Assembly: GCF_007829335.1 (NCBI RefSeq)
Contig: NZ_VIWO01000018.1
Coordinates: forward strand, 1 to 47,393
From: Chitinophaga polysaccharea
GTDB taxonomy: Bacteria; Bacteroidota; Bacteroidia; Chitinophagales; Chitinophagaceae
DNA length: 47,393 bases
Direction: 5' to 3'
Below, one piece after another: positions 14,658 through 21,213 of the stretch (the stretch's first letter is position 1; each line of letters opens with the position of its first letter). A program made the position numbers and the translations under genes. The notes beneath the pieces are model-generated. The model had not been told where the DNA came from, ran no database searches, and saw only the letters and a program-made list of their open reading frames with translations.

Positions 14658-14897
14658 ATGGCTACCATTGATAGCGTTCTCAGTATGACTTCTACTTCAT
14701 TTCTAATATCTGTTAACGGACGTGATTATATCGTGTTACCTCATGAATCCGGGGACAGAATGATTTATAGGGTTCAGATTGATAGGAATGTTATAGTTTT
14801 TGTTCCTAATGAATCAGGATCACTTACTCCTGTCGGTCAAACTTCCAAGATTCTTTTAAATAGCATAGCTCAGGAAATCGAACGTTATTTTCTATAA
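14658..14897 (+). CDS. Hypothetical protein
   Basis: A 79-residue protein, mostly beta: FLISVNGRDYIVLPHESGDR, MIYRVQIDRNVIVFVPNESG, then a helix (ILLNSIAQEIERYF). It looks like a small two-layer domain. It starts 2 bp after a perfect A element. No family is recognised. Confidence 0.6.
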   Translation: MATIDSVLSMTSTSFLISVNGRDYIVLPHESGDRMIYRVQIDRNVIVFVPNESGSLTPVGQTSKILLNSIAQEIERYFL

Positions 14898-14928
14898 TAC
14901 TTTCATGTTTCACGTAGAAATTTGACAA

Positions 14929-15189
14929 ATGAACATAGTTGTGCAAAAACGCCCAGATCCGAACTCTGATAATAAGGCGCACGAATTAAAAGTTACAAAT
15001 CAACTCAACATCGGTATTCAGAAATGCCTTCATGAGGCGCTGAAACCTTTAGAGCAGGAAATAAACAAGTATCCTGATCACAAGATCATTTTTACAAATG
15101 AAGATCAGTTAGGTATTGTGGGGCTACCGCCACAGGTAGTTTATCAAATTGAATATATTTTCACAAAAACAAATTGGCTAAAACTATAA
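14929..15189 (+). CDS. Hypothetical protein
   Basis: An 86-residue soluble protein: MNIVVQKRPDPNSDNKAHEL, a helix (IGIQKCLHEALKPLEQEINK), then HKIIFTNEDQLGIVGLPPQV. It may fold as a small alpha/beta unit. No A element precedes it; only 31 bp separate it from the previous gene, so the two are probably one transcript. Confidence 0.5.
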   Translation: MNIVVQKRPDPNSDNKAHELKVTNQLNIGIQKCLHEALKPLEQEINKYPDHKIIFTNEDQLGIVGLPPQVVYQIEYIFTKTNWLKL

Positions 15190-15482
15190 TATAAGAAGAA
15201 CATAGGAGGTCGTGTAGTATCAAAAAACCTACCCTTATTATGTCAAAAACGTTCGGTACCCGGTAACGTTAAAAGGTGTATTAAATCCTAAAGGATCACT
15301 AAATAACAGTCTATGGAAAATCAAGACATTTCTAACTTTAACCATTCCCTTTTATTGGCAGGATTACCATTAGCATTAGGTATTGGCATATAAACGCTAG
15401 GCAAAAAACGTCAGGTACCTACTCACCTGCAGCTGGGGTACTTGTCCAAAACAGCTTTTTTTTTAAACATTCTTTATTTAGT
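15190..15482. other. Repeat-rich spacer with a tiny hydrophobic ORF
   Basis: It carries two A-like elements (15221, 15243), GTTCGGTACCCGGTAAC, a third A variant (15402) and the TTGTCCAAAACAGC poly-T block. A 26-codon frame at 15313-15393 (hydrophobic end LLLAGLPLALGIGI) could encode a micropeptide, but support is weak. Confidence 0.4.
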
Positions 15483-15779
15483 ATGATTGGACATAAGGAG
15501 GCTATTACGCAATCTATCAAGAATACAGAAGCTTATATCTATGATGCCTTACTACACTTTACTGAGAAAACGGGATCTTGTACCAGCATTCAAGTTTACT
15601 GGTATGTCCGAGAGAGAAGTATTTGCAAGTTGAGCGCGATAGATGCAGCAATACGAAGAATAAATAGGATCTTAAAGAATGCTGAGATTTTAGAAGTGTA
15701 TAAACAAGGCCAATCTCCAGCTCGTTATGAAATTTTAGACAGGTCCCAGCTGTTGAAGCTAAAAGGGGGTATAAAATAA
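15483..15779 (+). CDS. Putative winged-helix-like protein
   Basis: A 98-residue basic protein. The helical N-terminus is followed by CTSIQVYWYVRERSICKLSA, a helix (IDAAIRRINRILKNAEIL) and a strand pair (EVYKQGQSPARYEIL). This helix-helix-wing order resembles winged-helix DNA-binding domains. It may bind DNA, perhaps within the array. The assignment is by pattern only, with low certainty. It follows a T-rich spacer and a degenerate A element. Confidence 0.5.
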   Translation: MIGHKEAITQSIKNTEAYIYDALLHFTEKTGSCTSIQVYWYVRERSICKLSAIDAAIRRINRILKNAEILEVYKQGQSPARYEILDRSQLLKLKGGIK

Positions 15780-15901
15780 TAAGGCTTAATTAAAAAAGTT
15801 CGGTACTTAAGGACGTTGGCTGGTGTATTAAACATAGAGTAATTACACAAGATCAAAGCGGAAAAAACTAATTTAAAAAATTACCATCAACATATTGCAA
15901 T

Positions 15902-16255
15902 ATGGATTTTCTAAACAACCTAAGCCCTAAAGGCATAATTGTTTTGGGTCTTACAAGTTTATTAATTTTGATTGGACATTTAATGTTTATTCATATTGAT
16001 TCCCTTGATTGGGTTTTGCGGTTCTTTTTATTAGTCATTACTGTGTTATCCCTTATACGAGGGATTGCCATGCAACGTAGAGCAAAGCTAGATCATGAGG
16101 TTAAAACAATGATATTTTATAGGGATTTTAAGTTATTTAACTTACCTGAAAATCAGTTGCTCACTAGATTAGAAGAGATTGTTCATAATAATTCGCTATC
16201 GGATGAAGATAGGAGCTTTGCTGCCGATATTCTGAATGAAAAACAAAAGAATTGA
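15902..16255 (+). CDS. Two-helix membrane protein, paralogue of 12682-13068
   Basis: 117 residues. Two hydrophobic helices (GIIVLGLTSLLILIGHLMFI and WVLRFFLLVITVLSLI) precede a cytoplasmic helical domain that aligns with the other array membrane protein over its last 60 residues. The matching pieces lie in the same order and at the same spacing, so duplication and divergence is the simplest explanation. The spacer upstream carries GTTCGGTAC and GGTGTATTAAA, also found at 15251-15285. Confidence 0.65.
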   Translation: MDFLNNLSPKGIIVLGLTSLLILIGHLMFIHIDSLDWVLRFFLLVITVLSLIRGIAMQRRAKLDHEVKTMIFYRDFKLFNLPENQLLTRLEEIVHNNSLSDEDRSFAADILNEKQKN

Positions 16256-16270
16256 CTCGTCACCAACGCC

Positions 16271-16416
16271 GTAAACCGCTATGGTGCGGCATAATACTCC
16301 CTTGGTAGTAATAAAATAGTATAAAAGCCTTATTGCTTTTGAGATGTTTAGCAGGCACATTTGCTAAATCTCAATTCTTGTTTATGATGCCTGAAAAAGT
16401 CCCAGCAGCTGATGAA
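16271..16416 (+). repeat. Shared leader repeat, copy 1 (upstream of the IF-1-like gene)
   Basis: About 90% identical by eye over some 146 bp to 27387-27530, including the hairpin TTTAGCA...TGCTAAA just before the start codon and the first dozen codons. A shorter related piece lies at 20841-20896. It probably supplies a promoter and leader; see the finding on this repeat. Confidence 0.85.
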
Positions 16417-16716
16417 ATGTCAAAAGCAGGTAATATAAAAATCAAACACTCAATAGGCATTTTGCTTTATTTCATCCCCTTTGTTTTGATGGCACAGGAA
16501 AAACAAATAGAGGGGGTGATGGTTAAAGCCCTACCAAGCGGTTATTTTCGCGTTAAACTGTTAAATGATAGTTTAGTACTCGGTTACCTCCCCGGACAAG
16601 TAAAAAGAGCCTTTATTCGCTTTTACAAGGGGGATACGGTGATCATTGCAATGGTTCCCAAGGGAAGGAGGTACAGAATTATTTACAGTAGAAAAACAGA
16701 TGATCCTGCACCTTAA
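16382..16716 (+). CDS. infA: IF-1-like OB-fold protein with N-terminal hydrophobic extension
   Basis: From ATG 16382 the product has 111 residues; from the internal ATG 16489 it has 75, the size of IF-1 (about 72). The 75-residue part matches translation initiation factor IF-1: IEGVMVKALPSGYFRVKLLN, GYLPGQVKRAFIRFYKGDTV and a final RYRIIYSRK. IF-1 binds the ribosomal A site during initiation. The upstream 36 residues derive partly from the shared leader repeat (MMPEKVPAADE) and include a signal-like helix (IGILLYFIPFVLMAQ). Either the short form is a second IF-1, or the long form is exported or anchored. A plasmid copy is unusual. Which start is used is open. Confidence 0.75.
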
Positions 16717-16772
16717 ATTAAATCTCTCATTACAGTTGTAATCTACATTACGACCGTCAACTGAATATCACT

Positions 16773-17075
16773 ATGTTACACTGGAAAAGAAAGGAGAAAC
16801 CGATTAAAAAAAAACACCCCGGATTTTTAACATCCTACATGACAGATAAATTTTCAGACGATCCAACTGGAAAAAAAATGAAGTCACTATCAGGCCTCTT
16901 TACAGCATATGGCTCAAAGATGCTCATTTTCTTAGGAGTAATGCTAATATTTGCACTGGTCGGAGAAATGCGGATTACGAGAGTTTATCGGACAGTGGTT
17001 TTTGTTTTCTTAGCTATTATCGCCATCGCTTTTATAGTCGGTACTTCAATTATACGGCGCCGTATGAAAGAGTAG
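16773..17075 (+). CDS. Small membrane protein
   Basis: 100 residues. The basic N-terminus (WKRKEKPIKKKHPG) is followed by two hydrophobic helices (KMLIFLGVMLIFALVGE and TVVFVFLAIIAIAFIVGT) and a basic end (IIRRRMKE). It probably sits in the inner membrane with both ends inside. A degenerate palindrome copy (TGTAATCTACATTACG, 16737-16752) lies just upstream and may control it. The family is unknown. Confidence 0.6.
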   Translation: MLHWKRKEKPIKKKHPGFLTSYMTDKFSDDPTGKKMKSLSGLFTAYGSKMLIFLGVMLIFALVGEMRITRVYRTVVFVFLAIIAIAFIVGTSIIRRRMKE

Positions 17076-17092
17076 AGGGCCTGGCCCTCTAC
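17072..17092. terminator. Hairpin between convergent genes
   Basis: GTAGAGGGCC and GGCCCTCTAC form a perfect 10-bp stem with a one-base loop. It overlaps both stop codons of two convergent genes. No T-run follows, so termination is likely but not certain. Confidence 0.6.
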
Positions 17093-17292
17093 ATCACCTC
17101 ACATTCATATCCCATCTGCTCTACATACGCCACTACAGCATCAGTGGGGATTTTCCCCACAACACGTAAAACCTTGTCGCAGTCCTCCAAATCTACGGTA
17201 CATGCTATATCAACATGATTTTGCTTTACCTTATTGATGATTGCCTTTGCCACCTCCGGGCTGTTAATGTTAGTTTTGAATATTAGGATCAT
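17089..17292 (-). CDS. Small ferredoxin-fold (HMA-like) protein without metal cysteines
   Basis: A 67-residue protein. The beta-alpha-beta-beta-alpha-beta pattern MILIFKTNINSPEVAKAIIN, VDIACTVDLEDCDKVLRVVG, TDAVVAYVEQMGYECEVM resembles the HMA fold of copper chaperones, but the CxxC metal loop is absent. Such proteins occur in Bacteroidota without known function. It starts two bases beyond the stop of the next gene upstream, so the two form an operon. Confidence 0.6.
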   Translation of the reverse strand: MILIFKTNINSPEVAKAIINKVKQNHVDIACTVDLEDCDKVLRVVGKIPTDAVVAYVEQMGYECEVM

Positions 17293-17294
17293 TA

Positions 17295-17813
17295 TTATGG
17301 GTTTATTGTATTTTCTTTTATGGTTTTATAGAGGATCTGCATATCAACGAATAGTTGCGAAAATATTTCCCTCACAGCTTTCATTTCCTTGTCTTTGATT
17401 GGTTTTTTTCTGATGTTTCGCCTTACTGCTTTGTCCATTGTCCATTTTAGGCGTTCACTAATGGATAATATGTATATTGGTGGCAAATCATGGAGCATCT
17501 GGTTTAACCCGCATAATTGAAACGTTTTATCCGGTAGTCTGCCTGTAACTGGCAACAGGACATATTTAAATTGTTGCTCGTAGTCTTTTAACAGCTCCCC
17601 CCATATCTCTATTAAATTGACCTTTTCCTTTTTGGTGAGAACGTTTTCTCTAAATTTTCGATAGTACGAAGATGTTGACCATTGATTTTTAAAAACGACT
17701 TTCTCCCTGAAAAGTGGCCCTAGCTGCAAAATGGCTTCATACATCGCAGTGTATATCACTATAGGACTGTTTTGGTCAGGGTGTAATTGGGTGAGAATGC
17801 GATTTTCCAACAT
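17295..17813 (-). CDS. Hypothetical protein
   Basis: A 172-residue soluble, mostly helical protein with basic C-terminal half (MDKAVRRNIRKKPIKDKEMK). No family is recognised. AGTAGAAA repeat cluster 7 lies immediately upstream (17834-17861), so it is a likely member of that regulon together with the HMA-like gene. Confidence 0.6.
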   Translation of the reverse strand: MLENRILTQLHPDQNSPIVIYTAMYEAILQLGPLFREKVVFKNQWSTSSYYRKFRENVLTKKEKVNLIEIWGELLKDYEQQFKYVLLPVTGRLPDKTFQLCGLNQMLHDLPPIYILSISERLKWTMDKAVRRNIRKKPIKDKEMKAVREIFSQLFVDMQILYKTIKENTINP

Positions 17814-17833
17814 GTTTATTTAAGAAGAAAGAA

Positions 17834-17861
17834 GAAAAGTAGAAATCTATAAAAGTAGAAA
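17834..17861. promoter_or_regulatory. AGTAGAAA-type repeat cluster 7
   Basis: AAAAGTAGAAATCTATAAAA followed by GTAGAAATG, 20 bp upstream of the minus-strand start codon at 17813. It closely matches the order of units at 8511-8539 (AAAAGTAGAAATC then AAAAGTAGAA). Confidence 0.6.
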
Positions 17862-17956
17862 TGTAAACCAGTCCCGATGAATCAGGACCGGGTATATCAT
17901 TCATTGTTTGTTAACCCCAAAAAAAGGTAACCTGAAAGCGTATCAGTAGTAGCTGT

Positions 17957-18199
17957 TCAATATTTAATTTCATCATGAGGTATATATTTTAACAATACTC
18001 TGTTTGTCAGGCGTAACATCCAAAGTGTTAGGGTTATGCCCTGCTGGTCGAAACCTTCTTTTGCTGCTATCCCAAAAACATCTTCAAGTAACCTTTGCGC
18101 TACTGGTTCCGGGACATTTTTTAGTAACTGTCGGTAACAGATGGGAGAGTAGGTATCGTATAGTTCAGCATCAGATAAAATGCAGTTAATTATATCCAT
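17957..18199 (-). CDS. Hypothetical protein coupled to a histidine kinase
   Basis: An 80-residue helical protein (MDIINCILSDAELYDTYSPI, EPVAQRLLEDVFGIAAKEGF). Its start overlaps the last 10 bp of the kinase gene, so the two are translationally coupled. It has no conserved receiver aspartate. It could be a kinase partner of a new type, or an unrelated passenger. The family is unknown. Confidence 0.55.
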   Translation of the reverse strand: MDIINCILSDAELYDTYSPICYRQLLKNVPEPVAQRLLEDVFGIAAKEGFDQQGITLTLWMLRLTNRVLLKYIPHDEIKY

Positions 18200-18873
18200 A
18201 CAATCAAGGGAAAAATAAGTGTATGTGTAGTTCCGTGCTTTGAGCTAGTTGTTTCTAATGTACCATTCATTGCTGTAACGAGATCCTTTACAATTATTAG
18301 CCCCTGTCCATCAGTGTGTGGATCTGAAGGGAGCCCCGGGCCGTTGTCTGTAATGGTAATGCTATATTTTCCCGGGGGATGCTGCTGGGCTTTTAACTCA
18401 ATTCTACCTCCCACATTGCCATGTTTTAGGCTGTTGTCTATAAAATTGATTAGAATACGCAGTAAAAATGTACTGTCAGTATGTATGGTAATAGGAAAGT
18501 CATTGTCTAAATAGCGATTTAGCCGCATCTGCTTTTTCCTTAGCGTGGGTCGAAATAGCAACTCTATATTTTTAAATAACTCATAAAGAGAAACTACATC
18601 GTCATTTTTGGCCGGACCATATTTTTCAACTTGGCTTGCAGCCTCATTGACACGGAAGATAATTGCTTTAAGCACCTCAACAGAGGTAAAGTAAGATTTA
18701 AGTAGGTCGAGCGCTGTATCCTGATCACCGGTTTTTATGGCTCTCAGTAGTTCCTGCTGTGCTGCAGACATATTATTGATAGGCTTACTTATATCGTGTA
18801 TCAACGGTTTTAACAGGTCTAAAACCCTTTCTTTTACCAGCAGGTTTTGTTCGGTTATCTTTTCTGTTATCAT
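18190..18873 (-). CDS. Sensorless cytoplasmic histidine kinase
   Basis: A 227-residue protein without membrane helices or sensor domain. H26 (LIHDISKPINNM) is the phosphoacceptor in a HisKA-like helix pair. The ATPase part shows an N box (NFIDNSLKHG), a G1 box (DNGPGLP) and a G2 box (GQGLIIVKDL), with a C-terminal HGTTHTLIFP strand. It lacks a sensor, so it must be directed by a partner protein. No response regulator is adjacent; the nearest REC domain is 8 kb away in the hybrid protein. It pairs with the small gene downstream. Confidence 0.85.
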   Translation of the reverse strand: MITEKITEQNLLVKERVLDLLKPLIHDISKPINNMSAAQQELLRAIKTGDQDTALDLLKSYFTSVEVLKAIIFRVNEAASQVEKYGPAKNDDVVSLYELFKNIELLFRPTLRKKQMRLNRYLDNDFPITIHTDSTFLLRILINFIDNSLKHGNVGGRIELKAQQHPPGKYSITITDNGPGLPSDPHTDGQGLIIVKDLVTAMNGTLETTSSKHGTTHTLIFPLIVWI

Positions 18874-19291
18874 CCTTTGAGGGGGTTTAGGTTTCGGATA
18901 ACAGCCTTTTTTAATACAAAAAAGGCGTGAAGCTCAACGCTGCCTGTCCTGCGGGCCGTCCAAAGCCCTGAACCAAACAACGCGAGCCCACGCCTTAGCT
19001 GTGAGCTTCGCATTGCCTTGTGGTTCTATTGAATTTGGACGTTCGCAGGACCAAAGCAGATGCGTACACTAGTTTTTTACCTATGGGTCACAAAAATAGT
19101 GCATCGATATATAATGTACGAAAATTCAACTCATTGTTGATTTATTCAAGTATAATGATATTATTTCGCTTCTCCAAAAATTAAAGTATTTGTTTATAAA
19201 AGTCAATATAATTTAAATTATACCCTTATAGTTTAATATATTAAATTCATTTGATAAAACTAACTTATTTTCAATTTGTTAGCTTTGCAGT
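18874..19291. other. Structured non-coding region
   Basis: It opens with a perfect hairpin, GCCTTTTTT/AAAAAAGGC (about 18904-18926). Then follow nested inverted repeats: AAGGCGTG with CACGCCTT, and GTCCTGCGGGCCGTCCAAA (about 18947-18965) with a near copy on the other strand (about 19036-19053). The repeats could form one long stem-loop of roughly 130 nt, a candidate RNA or site-specific recombination substrate. The right half is AT-rich. A TAGCTTTG box (19280-19287) like the Bacteroidota -7 element lies 4 bp before the next ATG, suggesting a very short leader. Confidence 0.5.
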
Positions 19292-19525
19292 ATGTCAGCA
19301 AGGCAAGTACGGGAACAAGGTAAAAAATTTAATCGCTTGAAGGCTGTTTTAGCCCTTCGGGACATGACTGCAAAGGATCTTGCTGCGAAAACGGGCTATT
19401 CAGCACAAACCATATCTAAATGGAATACGAATAGAGAACAGCCGCGCCTTGATGATCTATTTTTAATGGCCGAAGTTTTAAATGTTAATCCCTGTGAGCT
19501 TATCGAGTATACCCCCCTAAAGTAA
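19292..19525 (+). CDS. XRE-family DNA-binding regulator
   Basis: A 77-residue single-domain protein. The helix-turn-helix is LKAVLALRDMTAKDLAAKTG then SAQTISKWNTNREQP, ending in the usual NVNPCELI. Small XRE proteins repress their own and nearby promoters. It converges with the DUF1016 gene and their 3' ends overlap by 9 bp, so read-through would create antisense. It is a candidate reader of one of the palindromes on this plasmid. Confidence 0.88.
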   Translation: MSARQVREQGKKFNRLKAVLALRDMTAKDLAAKTGYSAQTISKWNTNREQPRLDDLFLMAEVLNVNPCELIEYTPLK

Positions 19526-20596
19526 CTTTGCAAGATCTTCAGGGGATGGTAGGGCGTCCTTCAGATTATCTGGGAGATCCGTTGTTAATTCATAACTATA
19601 TGTTGCAACTCCCATAGGTTTACTAATTGACCGGAACGCATACTCTACTACGGTTGCATTTTTTTCCTTACATAAGATTATACCAATGCTGGGGTTTTCA
19701 TGGGGCATTTTGACCGTGGAATCCAATACTGATAGGTAAAAGTTCAGTTGTCCGGCATGTGATGGCTCAAACTTACCTGTTTTCAATTCAAAAGCGATAA
19801 GACACTGCAGGCGCCTATGATAAAAAAGTAGGTCTATGAAGTATTCCTGACTATCTACCACCAGTCTATACTGGTTGCCAATAAACAGAAATCCACTGCC
19901 AAGGCCTAATATAAAATCCTTAATATTATTTATGATCTCATTTTCTAATTGCCGTTCGTTGGCTGGCTGGATGTTTATGAAATCCAACAGATATTCATCT
20001 TTAAAGGCCTCAACAGCATGGGGGAGTATTTCGGTCGGCAGTGTAGCTGTAAAATTGTTTGCTATTTTCCCGCGTTGCTGGTAGAGATTGGTATCTATGT
20101 TATATTCCAATACCCTAAAGGACCAGCGCAGAGTAACCGCTTCCTGCATGTAATACCATCGTGCGGCTAAATCTTTTACACTAAGGAGCTTGTAATGATG
20201 AGAAAACCCCAGCTGTAAGAAAACAGACTTAAAGGCGTCTGCATTCACATAATCTAATATATTTGAGCTGCTGGCTGGTAATTCCCTCGACACTGTTGAG
20301 GGAATTAAAGTATCTGTTAAGGAAGCGTAGGCAAGGTAAAATGCACGCATCTTCTCTAAATTGCCCACAGAAAAACCCCGGAGGCCAGGCACTTGCTGTT
20401 GCAAATCCTCGGAAATACTCTGCAGAATTTTAGCCCCCCACTGAGCACCGGATATTTTGCCGTGTAGCGATAAACCTACAGAATAGTATAATAAGAGTTG
20501 CTCCCGGTTGGCCATTTTTGCGGCTTCAAATCGGCGCTGCAGGATATTTTCTTTTAGCTCAGTGATTAGCTTTATATATTCCTCTCCTTTATTCAT
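19517..20596 (-). CDS. DUF1016 (YhcG-type) PD-(D/E)XK nuclease protein
   Basis: A 359-residue protein. The N-terminal DUF1016 part (about 10-180) has LLYYSVGLSLHGKISGAQWG and LQQQVPGLRGFSVGNLEKMR. The C-terminal nuclease part (about 190-345) has the motif YFIDLLFYHRRLQCLIAFELKTG, giving D and ExK catalytic residues of the PD-(D/E)XK fold. Members cluster with defence and restriction genes, but their action is largely unknown. A perfect palindrome copy lies at 20643-20658, 46 bp upstream, a probable operator. The gene is intact. Confidence 0.88.
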   Translation of the reverse strand: MNKGEEYIKLITELKENILQRRFEAAKMANREQLLLYYSVGLSLHGKISGAQWGAKILQSISEDLQQQVPGLRGFSVGNLEKMRAFYLAYASLTDTLIPSTVSRELPASSSNILDYVNADAFKSVFLQLGFSHHYKLLSVKDLAARWYYMQEAVTLRWSFRVLEYNIDTNLYQQRGKIANNFTATLPTEILPHAVEAFKDEYLLDFINIQPANERQLENEIINNIKDFILGLGSGFLFIGNQYRLVVDSQEYFIDLLFYHRRLQCLIAFELKTGKFEPSHAGQLNFYLSVLDSTVKMPHENPSIGIILCKEKNATVVEYAFRSISKPMGVATYSYELTTDLPDNLKDALPSPEDLAKLL

Positions 20597-20642
20597 AGTT
20601 TACAAACGTACAGAACTTACGCAAAGATGCAAGGCCCCTTTC

Positions 20643-20658
20643 TGTAATGTACATTACA
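20643..20658. promoter_or_regulatory. Perfect 16-bp palindrome TGTAATGTACATTACA
   Basis: A consensus copy of the plasmid palindrome that is also symmetric at the central bases. It sits between the DUF1016 start codon and the right inverted repeat, as an operator would. Other good copies are at 2581, 8491, 28791, 31277 and 34580. Confidence 0.75.
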
Positions 20659-20662
20659 ATTA

Positions 20663-20779
20663 ACCGGCCTTGCCGGCTCCCATTGTTTGAAACCCCCGCC
20701 GGGAGGGGTGGGTATGGGGAGGGGGTGGCTCGGCGGCAGCAGCCCCCACTTCCAGAATCAGAGGCCGTAGGGCCTTTCT
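20663..20779 (-). repeat. Right copy of inverted repeat with G-quadruplex motif
   Basis: 117 bp, the reverse complement of 37-152 except for one extra C in a C run. The plus strand has GGGAGGGGTGGGTATGGGGA followed by GGGGG (20701-20725), a four-tetrad-capable G4 motif. The hairpins CCGGC-CTT-GCCGG and AGGCC/GGCCT bound it. It lies between the DUF1016 gene and the candidate oriT, so this copy is on the transfer side of the backbone. Confidence 0.9.
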
Positions 20780-21213
20780 CTTTTACAATATTGAAGGCTT
20801 TATTTTGAACCGAGCGTTATCTCTGGTTCTGCCCCCACACTGCACTATACTCCCATTTCAGTAGTAAAATAGTGCTTAGGCCTTATTGTTTCTTATGGAG
20901 TAAGCCGGCAAATTTACTGAGAGATTTGGCTGAGGGGCAAAGGGATAGTTCAACCGGGAGATTATCCGGCAGATTTATCCGGTGATCTACCAGAAGATCT
21001 ACCAGTAGATCAAGGCGAATCCTCCCCGCCGAACTCCGTTCGGTGGGGGAATAAGGATGAGCAAGCAGAAACCGTACAGAGTACGGTTTGTAATTACATA
21101 AGTGATTGATAATTAGATTTATATGTTGTTTTGGGGGGTAGTTTAGGTAGTAATATAGGGGTAATGAACTGATTTAACATATTGATTATTATTAAATTAA
21201 ACGATGTAATATC
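20780..21213. other. Candidate transfer origin (oriT) region
   Basis: A 434-bp gene-free stretch just upstream of the mobilization genes. It contains a piece of the shared leader repeat (20841-20896), direct repeats TTATCCGGCAGAT/TTATCCGGTGAT and AGATCTACCAG/GATCTACCAG (about 20960-21020), a GC hairpin CCCCGCCGAAC/GTTCGGTGGGG (21027-21051) and a perfect stem AAACCGTAC/GTACGGTTT (21069-21089). Direct and inverted repeats next to a relaxase gene are the normal layout of an oriT. The nick site cannot be named from sequence alone. Confidence 0.6.

Noticed and set aside
14503..14688. 61-codon frame across the composite spacer
   Set aside because: It is built from the AATTCC repeat and has low-complexity SGNSSNSNNSG sequence; it overlaps the next gene's start.
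15313..15393. 26-codon hydrophobic micro-ORF as a firm gene
   Set aside because: It is too short to judge and has no close regulatory element. It is mentioned only within the spacer entry.
10311..16255. Classical integron
   Set aside because: There is no tyrosine integrase (IntI) and no attC with RYYYAAC first and GTTRRRY last. The recombinase is of the serine type. Only an analogy is kept.
37..20779. Composite transposon bounded by terminal inverted repeats
   Set aside because: I see no transposase gene, and the outer flanks (about GGAGA and CTTTT) are not a target-site duplication.
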